Positions 53,475-60,704 of a stretch of DNA of 64,000 nucleotides are shown here, piece after piece. Location of the stretch: contig JAOTYD010000001.1 in NCBI GenBank assembly GCA_029862005.1, forward strand, positions 62,001 through 126,000. Reading direction: 5' to 3'. The notes beneath the pieces were generated by a model that saw nothing but the letters and a program-made list of their open reading frames with translations, made no database searches and was not told the origin of the DNA. Positions within the stretch are counted from its first letter, which is position 1; each line of letters starts with the position of its first letter. The stretch is from Gammaproteobacteria bacterium. Lineage in GTDB: Bacteria; Pseudomonadota; Gammaproteobacteria; GCA-001735895. Both the position numbers and the translations under genes were made by a program.

Positions 53475-54368
53475 ATGTCGAAAAAACATCCCGTCATCGT
53501 CATCACCGGTTCCTCCGGTGCCGGAACCACGACGGTTAAAAAGGCACTGGAAGCGATTTTTTATCGACAAAAGTTAACACCCGTCGTCATCGAAGGTGAC
53601 AGCTTTCATCGCTATGATCGTGAAGGCATGCAGCAGAAAGTGATTGAAGCCAATCGCGCCGGCGTCAACTTTAGTCATTTCGGGGAAGCGGCTAACCAGT
53701 TTGAGAAACTGGAACAGTTGTTTAGAGTCTATGGTGAAACGGGCGGCGGCCAGAAAAGGTATTACCTGCACGATAAGGAAGAGGCGCAACAGCACGCTAA
53801 ACGCCTCGGTATCAGGCTCGCGGCAGGGCAATTTACCCCCTGGGAAGATATCGAGTCCGGCACTGATCTATTGTTTTACGAAGGACTGCACGGACTCGTT
53901 AAAACCGCAAACGTGGACATGACGCGCTACGTTGATCTGAAGGTGGGGGTGGTTCCCGTGGTCAACCTCGAGTGGATCCAGAAAATTCACCGTGACAGTG
54001 CCGAACGGGGATATAGCCAGGACGAGGTTGTCGATAATATTTTGCGTCGCATGCCGGACTACGTGAAACATATCACGCCCCAGTTTTCGGAAACGGATAT
54101 CAACTTCCAGCGCGTGGCCACGGTAGATACCTCGAATCCGTTCATCGCGCGAGACATTCCAACACTGGACGAAAGCTTTGTCGTGATTCGCTTCAGGAAG
54201 CCTGACATACGCAATACCGATTTTACCAACCTGCTGTCCATGATCAGCGGTGCCTTTATGTCGAGGCGCAACACGATCGTGGTGCCCGGCGGGAAAATGG
54301 GCATGGCTATGGAAATTATTCTGACCCCGATTATCCGTGATTTGATCAATCGCCGACACGAGGTATGA
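53475..54368 (+). CDS. prkB: Phosphoribulokinase (PrkB type)
   Basis: 297 residues, bacterial class I phosphoribulokinase fold. P-loop GSSGAGTTT (12-20), EGDSFHRYDREGM, FYEGLHGL, and RKIHRD-like IQKIHRDSAERG. It phosphorylates ribulose-5-phosphate in the Calvin cycle, but this PrkB form is widespread in gammaproteobacteria without a Calvin cycle, where its role is unsettled. No RuBisCO or other Calvin gene is in the window. The next gene, tatD, starts 5 bp later. Confidence 0.93.
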   Translation: MSKKHPVIVITGSSGAGTTTVKKALEAIFYRQKLTPVVIEGDSFHRYDREGMQQKVIEANRAGVNFSHFGEAANQFEKLEQLFRVYGETGGGQKRYYLHDKEEAQQHAKRLGIRLAAGQFTPWEDIESGTDLLFYEGLHGLVKTANVDMTRYVDLKVGVVPVVNLEWIQKIHRDSAERGYSQDEVVDNILRRMPDYVKHITPQFSETDINFQRVATVDTSNPFIARDIPTLDESFVVIRFRKPDIRNTDFTNLLSMISGAFMSRRNTIVVPGGKMGMAMEIILTPIIRDLINRRHEV

Positions 54369-54372
54369 AATC

Positions 54373-55134
54373 ATGGAGTTGATTGACAGTCACTGCCATC
54401 TTGATGATGACCGCTTTGATAGTCGTCGTGAAGATGTCATTGCACAGGCCACGGCCGTCAATGTGACGCGCATGGTTATTCCGGCGACCACCGCTAATCG
54501 TTGGGAAAAAGTAAAACAGGTTTGCGAAGGCAGAGACGGGCTATACCCTGCATACGGATTGCATCCGATGTTTATCGAACAGCACCAGGCCAACCATTTA
54601 CGTGAACTCGACGAATGGCTGGAACGCGAGCAGCCGGTCGCGGTGGGCGAATGCGGCATCGACTTCTATGCGTCACGGGTCGATGAAAAATGGCAGCTGC
54701 AGTTATTCACCGAGCAACTGCAGCTAGCCAATAACCACCATCTACCGGTGATCGTGCACGTGCGCAAGGCTATGGATGAAGTCATCAGCCTGGTGCGCAA
54801 ACAGGCCCGGTTTGGCGGCGTCGTACACAGTTTCTCGGGCAGCCAGCAGCAGGCACAGCAACTGTATGACACGGGATTCAAGCTGGGCATTGCCGCAACC
54901 TTGAGTTTTGAGCGGGCGCAGAAGTTGCGCAGGGTGGTCGCCGCGATGCCGAAGGATGCCCTGTTAATCGAGTCCGATGCACCCGATCAGCCGGGCGCCG
55001 AGCACCGCGGTGAACTGAACGAGCCGGCGTTTATCGTCGATCACCTGCAAACCATGGCTGAATTGCGCAACTGCGGCGTCGAAGACCTCGCCGTCACCCT
55101 CACCCGCAACACCGAATCTCTCTTTAATATATAA
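54373..55134 (+). CDS. tatD: TatD-family metal-dependent hydrolase/DNase
   Basis: 253 residues, TIM-barrel hydrolase with metal ligands in order: DSHCHLDD (H7/H9), VGECGID (E near 94), HVRKAMDE, HSFSG and ESDAPDQPG. Members act as 3'-5' exonuclease/DNase or D-aminoacyl-related hydrolases; YjjV or YcfH type cannot be told apart here. Co-directional with prkB. Confidence 0.92.
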   Translation: MELIDSHCHLDDDRFDSRREDVIAQATAVNVTRMVIPATTANRWEKVKQVCEGRDGLYPAYGLHPMFIEQHQANHLRELDEWLEREQPVAVGECGIDFYASRVDEKWQLQLFTEQLQLANNHHLPVIVHVRKAMDEVISLVRKQARFGGVVHSFSGSQQQAQQLYDTGFKLGIAATLSFERAQKLRRVVAAMPKDALLIESDAPDQPGAEHRGELNEPAFIVDHLQTMAELRNCGVEDLAVTLTRNTESLFNI

Positions 55135-55145
55135 AGCTCACCAAA

Positions 55146-55275
55146 GCCACCCCCGGGGATAAGCCACAAAAGGCGCTCCCAACCGGCGCTGGCGCCGGTT
55201 GGTCCATCCATGGAATCGCTTGGAGCGCGGCATCCCTGCCGCGCTACACTTTTGCGGCTTATCCCCGGAGGTGCC
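55146..55275. repeat. 130-bp nested palindromic element, copy A
   Basis: 27-bp arms (55146-55172 and 55249-55275; 24 of 27 pairs match) enclose a 76-bp core. The core holds two hairpins (AACCGGCGC/GCGCCGGTT at 55181-55200 and AGCGCGGCA/TGCCGCGCT near 55224-55245) around CCATCCATGG. The same 76-bp core, 71/76 identical, recurs inverted at 63187-63262 with different arms. Occupies most of the gap between tatD and the convergent SDR gene; no coding potential. Confidence 0.88.
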
Positions 55276-55330
55276 TTCGGTTGCCGGCTTGAAACGATTT
55301 AGTCATCTTACTTTTGAGGTTGAATAGAGC

Positions 55331-56089
55331 TCAGGGGCTGACCCAGCCACCGCAGATGTCGAGGATTGCGCCGGTGGCGTAGGATGACTTGTCGGACAGC
55401 AGGAACATCGCACCGTTGGCTATTTCGGCCACCTCGGCCGGACGCCCCAGCGGCACCTGTGGCAATACCCAGTCGAGCCATTCGGGATGTTCCTTTGCGT
55501 ACTCGGTACTGATTTCCGTCATCGTGACACCGGGTCGCAGGCAGTTCACCCGTATGCCCTGGTCAGCCTGCTCCTTGGCGAGACCGACCGTAAACGTATC
55601 GATTGCAGCCTTGGAGGCTGCATAGTCGATGTAGCTGAAGGGTCCGCCGTGCCTGGACGCGGCCGACGAAACGTTGACGATCGAGCCGCCGCCGCCGCCG
55701 TGACGTTTCGCCATGCGCCTGATTGCGTGCTTGGCGCAGGTAAAAGCCCCCAGTACGTTGATATCGAAAACCCGCCTCGACACCGCGGCATCCATTTCAT
55801 CGACTCGCGTGCCGCCCCCGTTGATAGCGGCATTGTTGACGAGCCCGGTTAGAGGCCCCAGTTCAAGGTCGATGCGTTCGAACATCCTGATGACTTCATC
55901 CTCGTTGGCGACGTTTGCCTGCAGCGCAATCGCAATGCCTCCGCGCTGACGAATCTCGGCAACCACGCGATCGGCTTCATCCTCGGAATGGGCATAGTTG
56001 ATACAGACCTTCCAGCCGTCGGCCGCCGCCTGGCGACAAATCTCGGCCCCGATGCCGCGGCTGCTGCCGGTTACCAGCAATACTTTCAT
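55331..56089 (-). CDS. Short-chain dehydrogenase/reductase (SDR)
   Basis: 252-residue classical SDR: cofactor motif TGSSRGIGAE (7-16), NNAAING (about 88-94), and catalytic Ser in NVSSAAS plus YxxxK in YIDYAASKAA (about 155-160). The C-terminal AEIANGAMFLLSDKSSYATGAILDICGGW is typical. Close to glucose/3-oxoacyl-ACP reductase-like SDRs such as YgfF; the substrate is unknown. The Ser/Arg after the first Gly favours NADP(H). Ends the leftward run NRDE - dioxygenase - SDR. Confidence 0.92.
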   Translation of the reverse strand: MKVLLVTGSSRGIGAEICRQAAADGWKVCINYAHSEDEADRVVAEIRQRGGIAIALQANVANEDEVIRMFERIDLELGPLTGLVNNAAINGGGTRVDEMDAAVSRRVFDINVLGAFTCAKHAIRRMAKRHGGGGGSIVNVSSAASRHGGPFSYIDYAASKAAIDTFTVGLAKEQADQGIRVNCLRPGVTMTEISTEYAKEHPEWLDWVLPQVPLGRPAEVAEIANGAMFLLSDKSSYATGAILDICGGWVSP

Positions 56090-56111
56090 TTTGATTTCAC
56101 TGCAGCTTCAT

Positions 56112-57317
56112 TCATCTTCGTCCCCGGTATCCAAAGGATCCGTAAGCCCCCCGCAGCAGCGGGCTATCGTCTCGCGCAAGCCCGAGCCGATCGGCAATGA
56201 TACGCAGGCTGGAATAAAAATCGCCACGCTCGATTTGAACCCACTGTAACCAGCGTTGACCGTTTATCGACAGGTCGCTGCGCCCGTGTAAAATCCGGTG
56301 ATTATCAAATATTGCAATATCACCCGGCTGCAGGGTAATTTTCATCATCAGCTTGTCGTCTTCGGCAAGCCCGAGCAGGTACAGCAGGCCTCGATAAAAG
56401 ACTGCAACCTGGTCGGGTGGAATCGACAGGGGTGCCGCGACGCGATCATTCAAGCGGATTCCGCAGAGGTTGCCGAACTCGTCGACGCTTAGAATCGGAA
56501 ACTCGGCGATCAGATCGACGTCGTTTTCGAAATGACGCCGGTAGGATTGTGCATGGGTGCATAGCGCCTCAAATCCGTCCGGGTCCCTGGCCCGTAATTG
56601 CTCCGCGATTTCGAAACCGTCCATGAAGAGCGATGATCCGGCTCCGGTCTGATCGTGGGCAATGCAGTGAAACAATAGCAATCCGGGAGGCGAAGCCCGG
56701 TAAGGTTCATCGGTATGCAGCTTGAGCGCTTTGATATCGTTCGCGATGCTGCGCCTGCCTGGATCGAAAACCAGGTCCTGTACGCGCCCGAAATTGGATT
56801 CCTGGGGGAAGCCGAAGCGTCGTGCAAATGCCTCCACGACCCCGGGCTCGGTGGGTGCATTCTGTAGCAGGCAAATTCCGCTATCGCGAACCTGTTGCAG
56901 CACCTGTAGCAGGACTGCATCGTCATCTTCGAGCCCGGCGTAATCAAAGCGAGGCGGTGCGTCACGAAAATCCTGGTCCCAGAGCCTGGGTTTAAACACG
57001 CGCGCCTCGCGTGCGGTCATGTTGCCGGCATGCACGTGCAACCAGGGCGCGGTAAAAGTCGAGCGGTGGCTGTCAGGCCAGCTGACCGTGAGCAGGTCGG
57101 GTTCTAGCGCGAGTGCGCCGGGCATGATGTCGAGATCGAGCGCAGTCAGGCGCAGGTTTCGATAACCGATTGCGGGATCGCCGCAGGATTCACAGCGGCA
57201 GTTATCACGCAGCCAGAGCGGGTGAAAGATGCTGCTGCTGGAATCGCTCCAGACTACCTCCACCATTCCGTTGTCGAGGTTGGCGTAGCGCAGTTGAGGA
57301 ACGGTATTGCTGATCAC
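56112..57317 (-). CDS. Gamma-butyrobetaine hydroxylase-like Fe(II)/2-oxoglutarate dioxygenase
   Basis: 401 residues from a GTG that overlaps the upstream stop (GTGA). The N-terminal DUF971/GBBH domain (about 8-95) has Zn-site cysteines C40, C42, C45 (DNCRCESC) and H84. The C-terminal TauD-fold (about 120-385) has Fe ligands H201-T-D203 and the second His in DNHRILHGR, and binds 2-oxoglutarate through the downstream Arg. The family includes gamma-butyrobetaine and trimethyllysine hydroxylases of carnitine synthesis. The actual substrate in this organism cannot be fixed from sequence. Confidence 0.9.
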   Translation of the reverse strand: MISNTVPQLRYANLDNGMVEVVWSDSSSSIFHPLWLRDNCRCESCGDPAIGYRNLRLTALDLDIMPGALALEPDLLTVSWPDSHRSTFTAPWLHVHAGNMTAREARVFKPRLWDQDFRDAPPRFDYAGLEDDDAVLLQVLQQVRDSGICLLQNAPTEPGVVEAFARRFGFPQESNFGRVQDLVFDPGRRSIANDIKALKLHTDEPYRASPPGLLLFHCIAHDQTGAGSSLFMDGFEIAEQLRARDPDGFEALCTHAQSYRRHFENDVDLIAEFPILSVDEFGNLCGIRLNDRVAAPLSIPPDQVAVFYRGLLYLLGLAEDDKLMMKITLQPGDIAIFDNHRILHGRSDLSINGQRWLQWVQIERGDFYSSLRIIADRLGLARDDSPLLRGAYGSFGYRGRR

Positions 57318-58075
57318 TGGGTTAGCTCGAATAATTCCTCGACAAGCTTACCGCGATGCTCCGCGTCAGGATAGTTTTGTTCCTTGAAATTAATCCGGTT
57401 ATTGGTCCCGATAGTCACCACGCTACAAGCACGGGTGCCATACTCGGAGGAGCGGATAAACCGGCTCGATAACATGCGTTCAATATCGAGAGTTACACCG
57501 GTACTCGGCAGTTCATGGTCCTGCGCAATCTGGTGGTCGGTGAGTATTTCCATGAGTTCTGCGGTATCAATATCGCCACTGAGCAAGTTCTCGAGTTCGG
57601 CCTTGCCCGAGCTGAGCTTGGGCCAGGGTTCGTCGAATCCTCCGTTGCTGATACCGTAAACGCCGGGTTCGATCCTGTGGATTCCGTGATCCCGGTTCGA
57701 ATAAAACCAGAGTCCCGCTGGATTCCCCAGTAGCAGGTTGAATCCCGCGAAATCCTGGTCGTGCCGCGAAAGTCGGTGCAGATAATCCTCGGGTTGCTCA
57801 TTTGCAGCGAGGTAATCTCGAGTCAGGTCACCCCGAGACTTTTTGCCCGCGCGCATACCGCCGGGTTCGCGCACGTTGGTGACCGCGGCGATATGGCCCT
57901 GGCGATTAACCCCGAGCCAGGTGCCTCCGGCCTCGAGGTCGCGCCCGGCAAAAATTTCTGCGTCATCCCACCAGTGCGCGTCCCGGGTGAGTCGTACGTA
58001 GTACTCGTCACGATTGGCGATCAGGATCAGCGGATATTCGGGATGCTGTTGGTAGGCAAACAGGATCAGGCACAT
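57314..58075 (-). CDS. NRDE (TANGO2-like) family protein
   Basis: 253 residues starting MCLILFA, with the diagnostic LIANRDEYY (19-27), GGTWLGVNRQGHIAAVTN and HGIHRIEPGVYGISNG. Cys2 after Met could act as an N-terminal nucleophile, as in Ntn hydrolases, though activity of the family is unproven; the human homologue TANGO2 is linked to lipid/heme handling. Overlaps the dioxygenase gene by 4 bp. Confidence 0.9.
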   Translation of the reverse strand: MCLILFAYQQHPEYPLILIANRDEYYVRLTRDAHWWDDAEIFAGRDLEAGGTWLGVNRQGHIAAVTNVREPGGMRAGKKSRGDLTRDYLAANEQPEDYLHRLSRHDQDFAGFNLLLGNPAGLWFYSNRDHGIHRIEPGVYGISNGGFDEPWPKLSSGKAELENLLSGDIDTAELMEILTDHQIAQDHELPSTGVTLDIERMLSSRFIRSSEYGTRACSVVTIGTNNRINFKEQNYPDAEHRGKLVEELFELTQ

Positions 58076-58208
58076 GAGCGCGAAGTATAAAGGATTCGGT
58101 TATTAATTCGCTGTTATAATGCCGCGCTTCGAGGTATTTAGTCTTCAGATTTGCAACTCGCGGGTTGTCTGGATGTCTGCCCTATAACATTAAATAAAGA
58201 GGAATCCG

Positions 58209-59204
58209 ATGTTTCGCTCATTTTTCATGAACAAGAGTTGGCTGCACTGGTCACTGGCGGGATCGATCGTAATTTTATGGTCGATTTGGTACCAGGTCGA
58301 TCTGTCGGTACAAATTAACGACTGGTATGGTGAGTTTTACAATATGATCCAGAAAGCCCTGTCTGCGCCCAACCAGATTACCCTCAATGAATTCTTCAGC
58401 GTCATGACGGGTTTCCTCAAGCTGGCTTCTTTCTGGATCCTGATTCAGGTCGGGACTTCGTTTTTCACGAGTCATTACGTGTTTCGCTGGCGCACCGCGA
58501 TGAACAACTTTTACATGCAGAACTGGCCCGTGTTGCGCAAGGTAGAAGGGGCCGCACAGCGGGTGCAGGAAGACACCATGCGCTTCGCCAGCATCGTTGA
58601 AAGCCTCGGTGTTCATTTTTTTCGCTCGATACTGACCCTGATTGCTTTTTTACCGATCCTGTTCGAGTTGAGCAAACATATTACTGAATTACCCTGGATC
58701 GGCCCGGTCGAACATTCATTAATCTATATTGCCATCCTGTCGGCTATTTTCGGAACCGTGGTGGTGGCACTGGTCGGTATTAAGCTGCCGGGACTTGAAT
58801 TCAACAACCAGCTGGTCGAAGCCGCCTACCGCAAGGAACTGGTTTACGGCGAGGACCACGAAGACCGGGCGGAACCGCTCACCGTGGTGGAGCTGTTCGG
58901 CCATGTCAGAAAGAATTACTATCGACTTTATCTGCACTACGGATATTTTAATTTCGCACGCTTCGCCTATATCCAGTACAGCGTGCTGTTGCCACTGATT
59001 GCGATGGGGCCGACCATCGTTGCGGGAGCGATTACCTTTGGCCTGTTCCGGCAGATTACGAACGCGTTCGAGCAAGTGGAAAGCTCGTTCCAGTACCTTG
59101 TGAATTCGTGGTCGACCATTGTCGAGCTGATCTCGATCTACAAGCGATTGCAGGCGTTCGAGTCGAATATCAAAACTGCGGCCCTTTCTGAAGCGCCGGC
59201 CTAG
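58209..59204 (+). CDS. SbmA/BacA-like peptide-antibiotic transporter
   Basis: 331 residues, all inner-membrane, with the SbmA/BacA signature: FFTSHYVFRWRTAMNNFYMQNW, RVQEDTMRFASIVESLGVHFFRSILTLIAFLPILFEL, and FNNQLVEAAYRKELVYGEDHEDRAEP. E. coli SbmA has about 406 residues; the N-terminal segment is shorter here. The family takes up peptides such as microcins and bleomycin by proton gradient and has no ATPase domain. RBS AGAGGAA precedes the ATG. The stop codon shares CTAG with the convergent hemH. Confidence 0.92.
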   Translation: MFRSFFMNKSWLHWSLAGSIVILWSIWYQVDLSVQINDWYGEFYNMIQKALSAPNQITLNEFFSVMTGFLKLASFWILIQVGTSFFTSHYVFRWRTAMNNFYMQNWPVLRKVEGAAQRVQEDTMRFASIVESLGVHFFRSILTLIAFLPILFELSKHITELPWIGPVEHSLIYIAILSAIFGTVVVALVGIKLPGLEFNNQLVEAAYRKELVYGEDHEDRAEPLTVVELFGHVRKNYYRLYLHYGYFNFARFAYIQYSVLLPLIAMGPTIVAGAITFGLFRQITNAFEQVESSFQYLVNSWSTIVELISIYKRLQAFESNIKTAALSEAPA

Positions 59205-60160
59205 GTGAGGTGAGGTTCGACCAGCTGGCGCATCATTTCGATGTGAGCGTCGCGGTCGTTGAGCGCATGGATATAGCTGAACTGCTCGCCGCCGAGTTCG
59301 ATAAACTCGTTGCGGTACTCGACCTCGATCTCATCCAGGGTTTCGAGGCAGTCTGAAGAGAATCCGGGGCAAACGACATCAACTGCCTTGATGCCGCGCG
59401 CAACCAGTCGCTGCAGCATGTCTGAGGTATAGGGCTGGATCCAGGCCTGCTTGCCGAAACGCGATTGGTAACCGATCGACCAGTCGGATTCGCCGAGTCC
59501 GAGGCTGGCCGCCAGCAGGTTGGCCGTTTTTTCACATTGTGCCTGGTAGGGGTCGCCACGGTCGACGTTCGCCTGCGGTAGACCGTGAAAGGACATCAGC
59601 AGATGCCTTTGCCCTTGCTGCCAGTGCTCACGAATCGATTCGGCCAGCGCCTCGATATAGGCCGGGTGATCGGGGTAATAACCGACGAACTCGAGCGCCG
59701 GCGTGAAGTCCAGGTTTTTCAGTGTGTTTATTAAATGCTTGTAGCTGGTCGCGGTTGTCGTCACCGAGTACTGGGGATAAAGCGGCAGCACTACCAGCTT
59801 GTCGATCCCGGCATCGCGCAGCAGGCGCAGTACCGATTCGTAAGAGGGGTTGCCATAGCGCATCGCGAGGTCGACGTGCGCCTGTTCAAGTAGTTTTTGC
59901 TGCAATGCCGCGCGCTGTTTGTTTGAGTATGCCATCAACGGGGAGCCTGCTTCACTCCAGACCCGGCTGTAGGCTTGCAGTGTTTTACCGCTTCGTAGCG
60001 GCAGGATAATGCCGTAAAGTAATGGCAACCAGAAAATGCTGGGCAGCCGAACCACCAGTGGATCAGAAAGAAATTCCTTCAGGAATCGCTTCACCGAGGC
60101 TCGTTCAAGGCGGTCCGGTGTTCCAAGGTTGGTCAGCAGAACCGCGATTTTGGCGGACAT
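59201..60160 (-). CDS. hemH: Ferrochelatase
   Basis: Inserts Fe2+ into protoporphyrin IX, the last step of heme synthesis. 319 residues. LLTNLGTPDR at the N-terminus, MAYSNKQ, LPLYPQYSVTTT, catalytic His in LLMSFHGLPQ, FQSRFGKQAWIQPYTSDML-like (YQSRFGKQAWIQPYT), and DEIEVEYRNEF with the conserved acidic pair. No [2Fe-2S] cysteine tail, as usual for gammaproteobacteria. Convergent with the SbmA-like gene. Confidence 0.97.
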   Translation of the reverse strand: MSAKIAVLLTNLGTPDRLERASVKRFLKEFLSDPLVVRLPSIFWLPLLYGIILPLRSGKTLQAYSRVWSEAGSPLMAYSNKQRAALQQKLLEQAHVDLAMRYGNPSYESVLRLLRDAGIDKLVVLPLYPQYSVTTTATSYKHLINTLKNLDFTPALEFVGYYPDHPAYIEALAESIREHWQQGQRHLLMSFHGLPQANVDRGDPYQAQCEKTANLLAASLGLGESDWSIGYQSRFGKQAWIQPYTSDMLQRLVARGIKAVDVVCPGFSSDCLETLDEIEVEYRNEFIELGGEQFSYIHALNDRDAHIEMMRQLVEPHLT

Positions 60161-60704
60161 GGTGAATGGCTCGAGTGCAAAAACGTCGCTAGTTTAATCG
60201 TGGTACCGGGCAAAGTCACTGCGAAACAGGGCGCTGATTTTTTTGGTTTTGGCGGATTTAAGATTTCACTATTAATGAGATACTTTTAATTTATATATTT
60301 ACTTAAAAATGTGTTGCTTCCCTATTGACAAGGGCAAGATATACACATGAGGTTAATCGATCGGTATCTGTCCCCAATTAGTTTCCACACTATCGATCAA
60401 AAATTGACCAGTTGCTATAACCCTTTGATATATAAAAGAAATTTAAATCGATGCAAAAATGAGCAATCTAATAGATGATCAATGGAAATGCGGCTTGCAG
60501 CGTGTTATGTGCATTTCATGCACAGACTTATCCACAGAATATGTGGATAAATCCATTTGTTACCATTTCTTAACAATTTAGCTTTTAATTTCCAGAAACA
60601 ACTTTAACTTTGGACGGTAACTGATGTTCCAACTTCGTGCAAATGTGTCGCTGAGGTCGGTACTCAATTCGAGTATGATTCAGCTTTTCGCTTGAGTAAT
60701 CCGC
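60161..60704. other. Non-coding AT-rich gap between hemH and priA
   Basis: 544 bp with no supported gene. It contains an AT-rich block around 60260-60310, several GATC sites, a pair of perfect inverted DnaA boxes (60528-60550) and an inverted repeat TTGTTA-N8-TAACAA at 60557-60576. The divergent hemH and priA promoters should lie here; I could not place them with confidence. Confidence 0.7.
60528..60550. promoter_or_regulatory. Two perfect inverted DnaA boxes
   Basis: TTATCCACA (60528-60536), 5-bp spacer GAATA, TGTGGATAA (60542-60550), both exact matches to the consensus DnaA box. A weaker box-like GTTTCCACA lies near 60381. The pair is about 155 bp upstream of priA. Confidence 0.8.

Noticed and set aside
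53475-54368. Calvin-cycle cluster
   Set aside because: Only a PrkB-type phosphoribulokinase is present, a type common in non-autotrophs; no RuBisCO or CbbR was found.
60161-60704. Chromosomal origin (oriC)
   Set aside because: Only two strong DnaA boxes and no dnaA, dnaN, rpmH or gidA nearby; not enough to call an origin.
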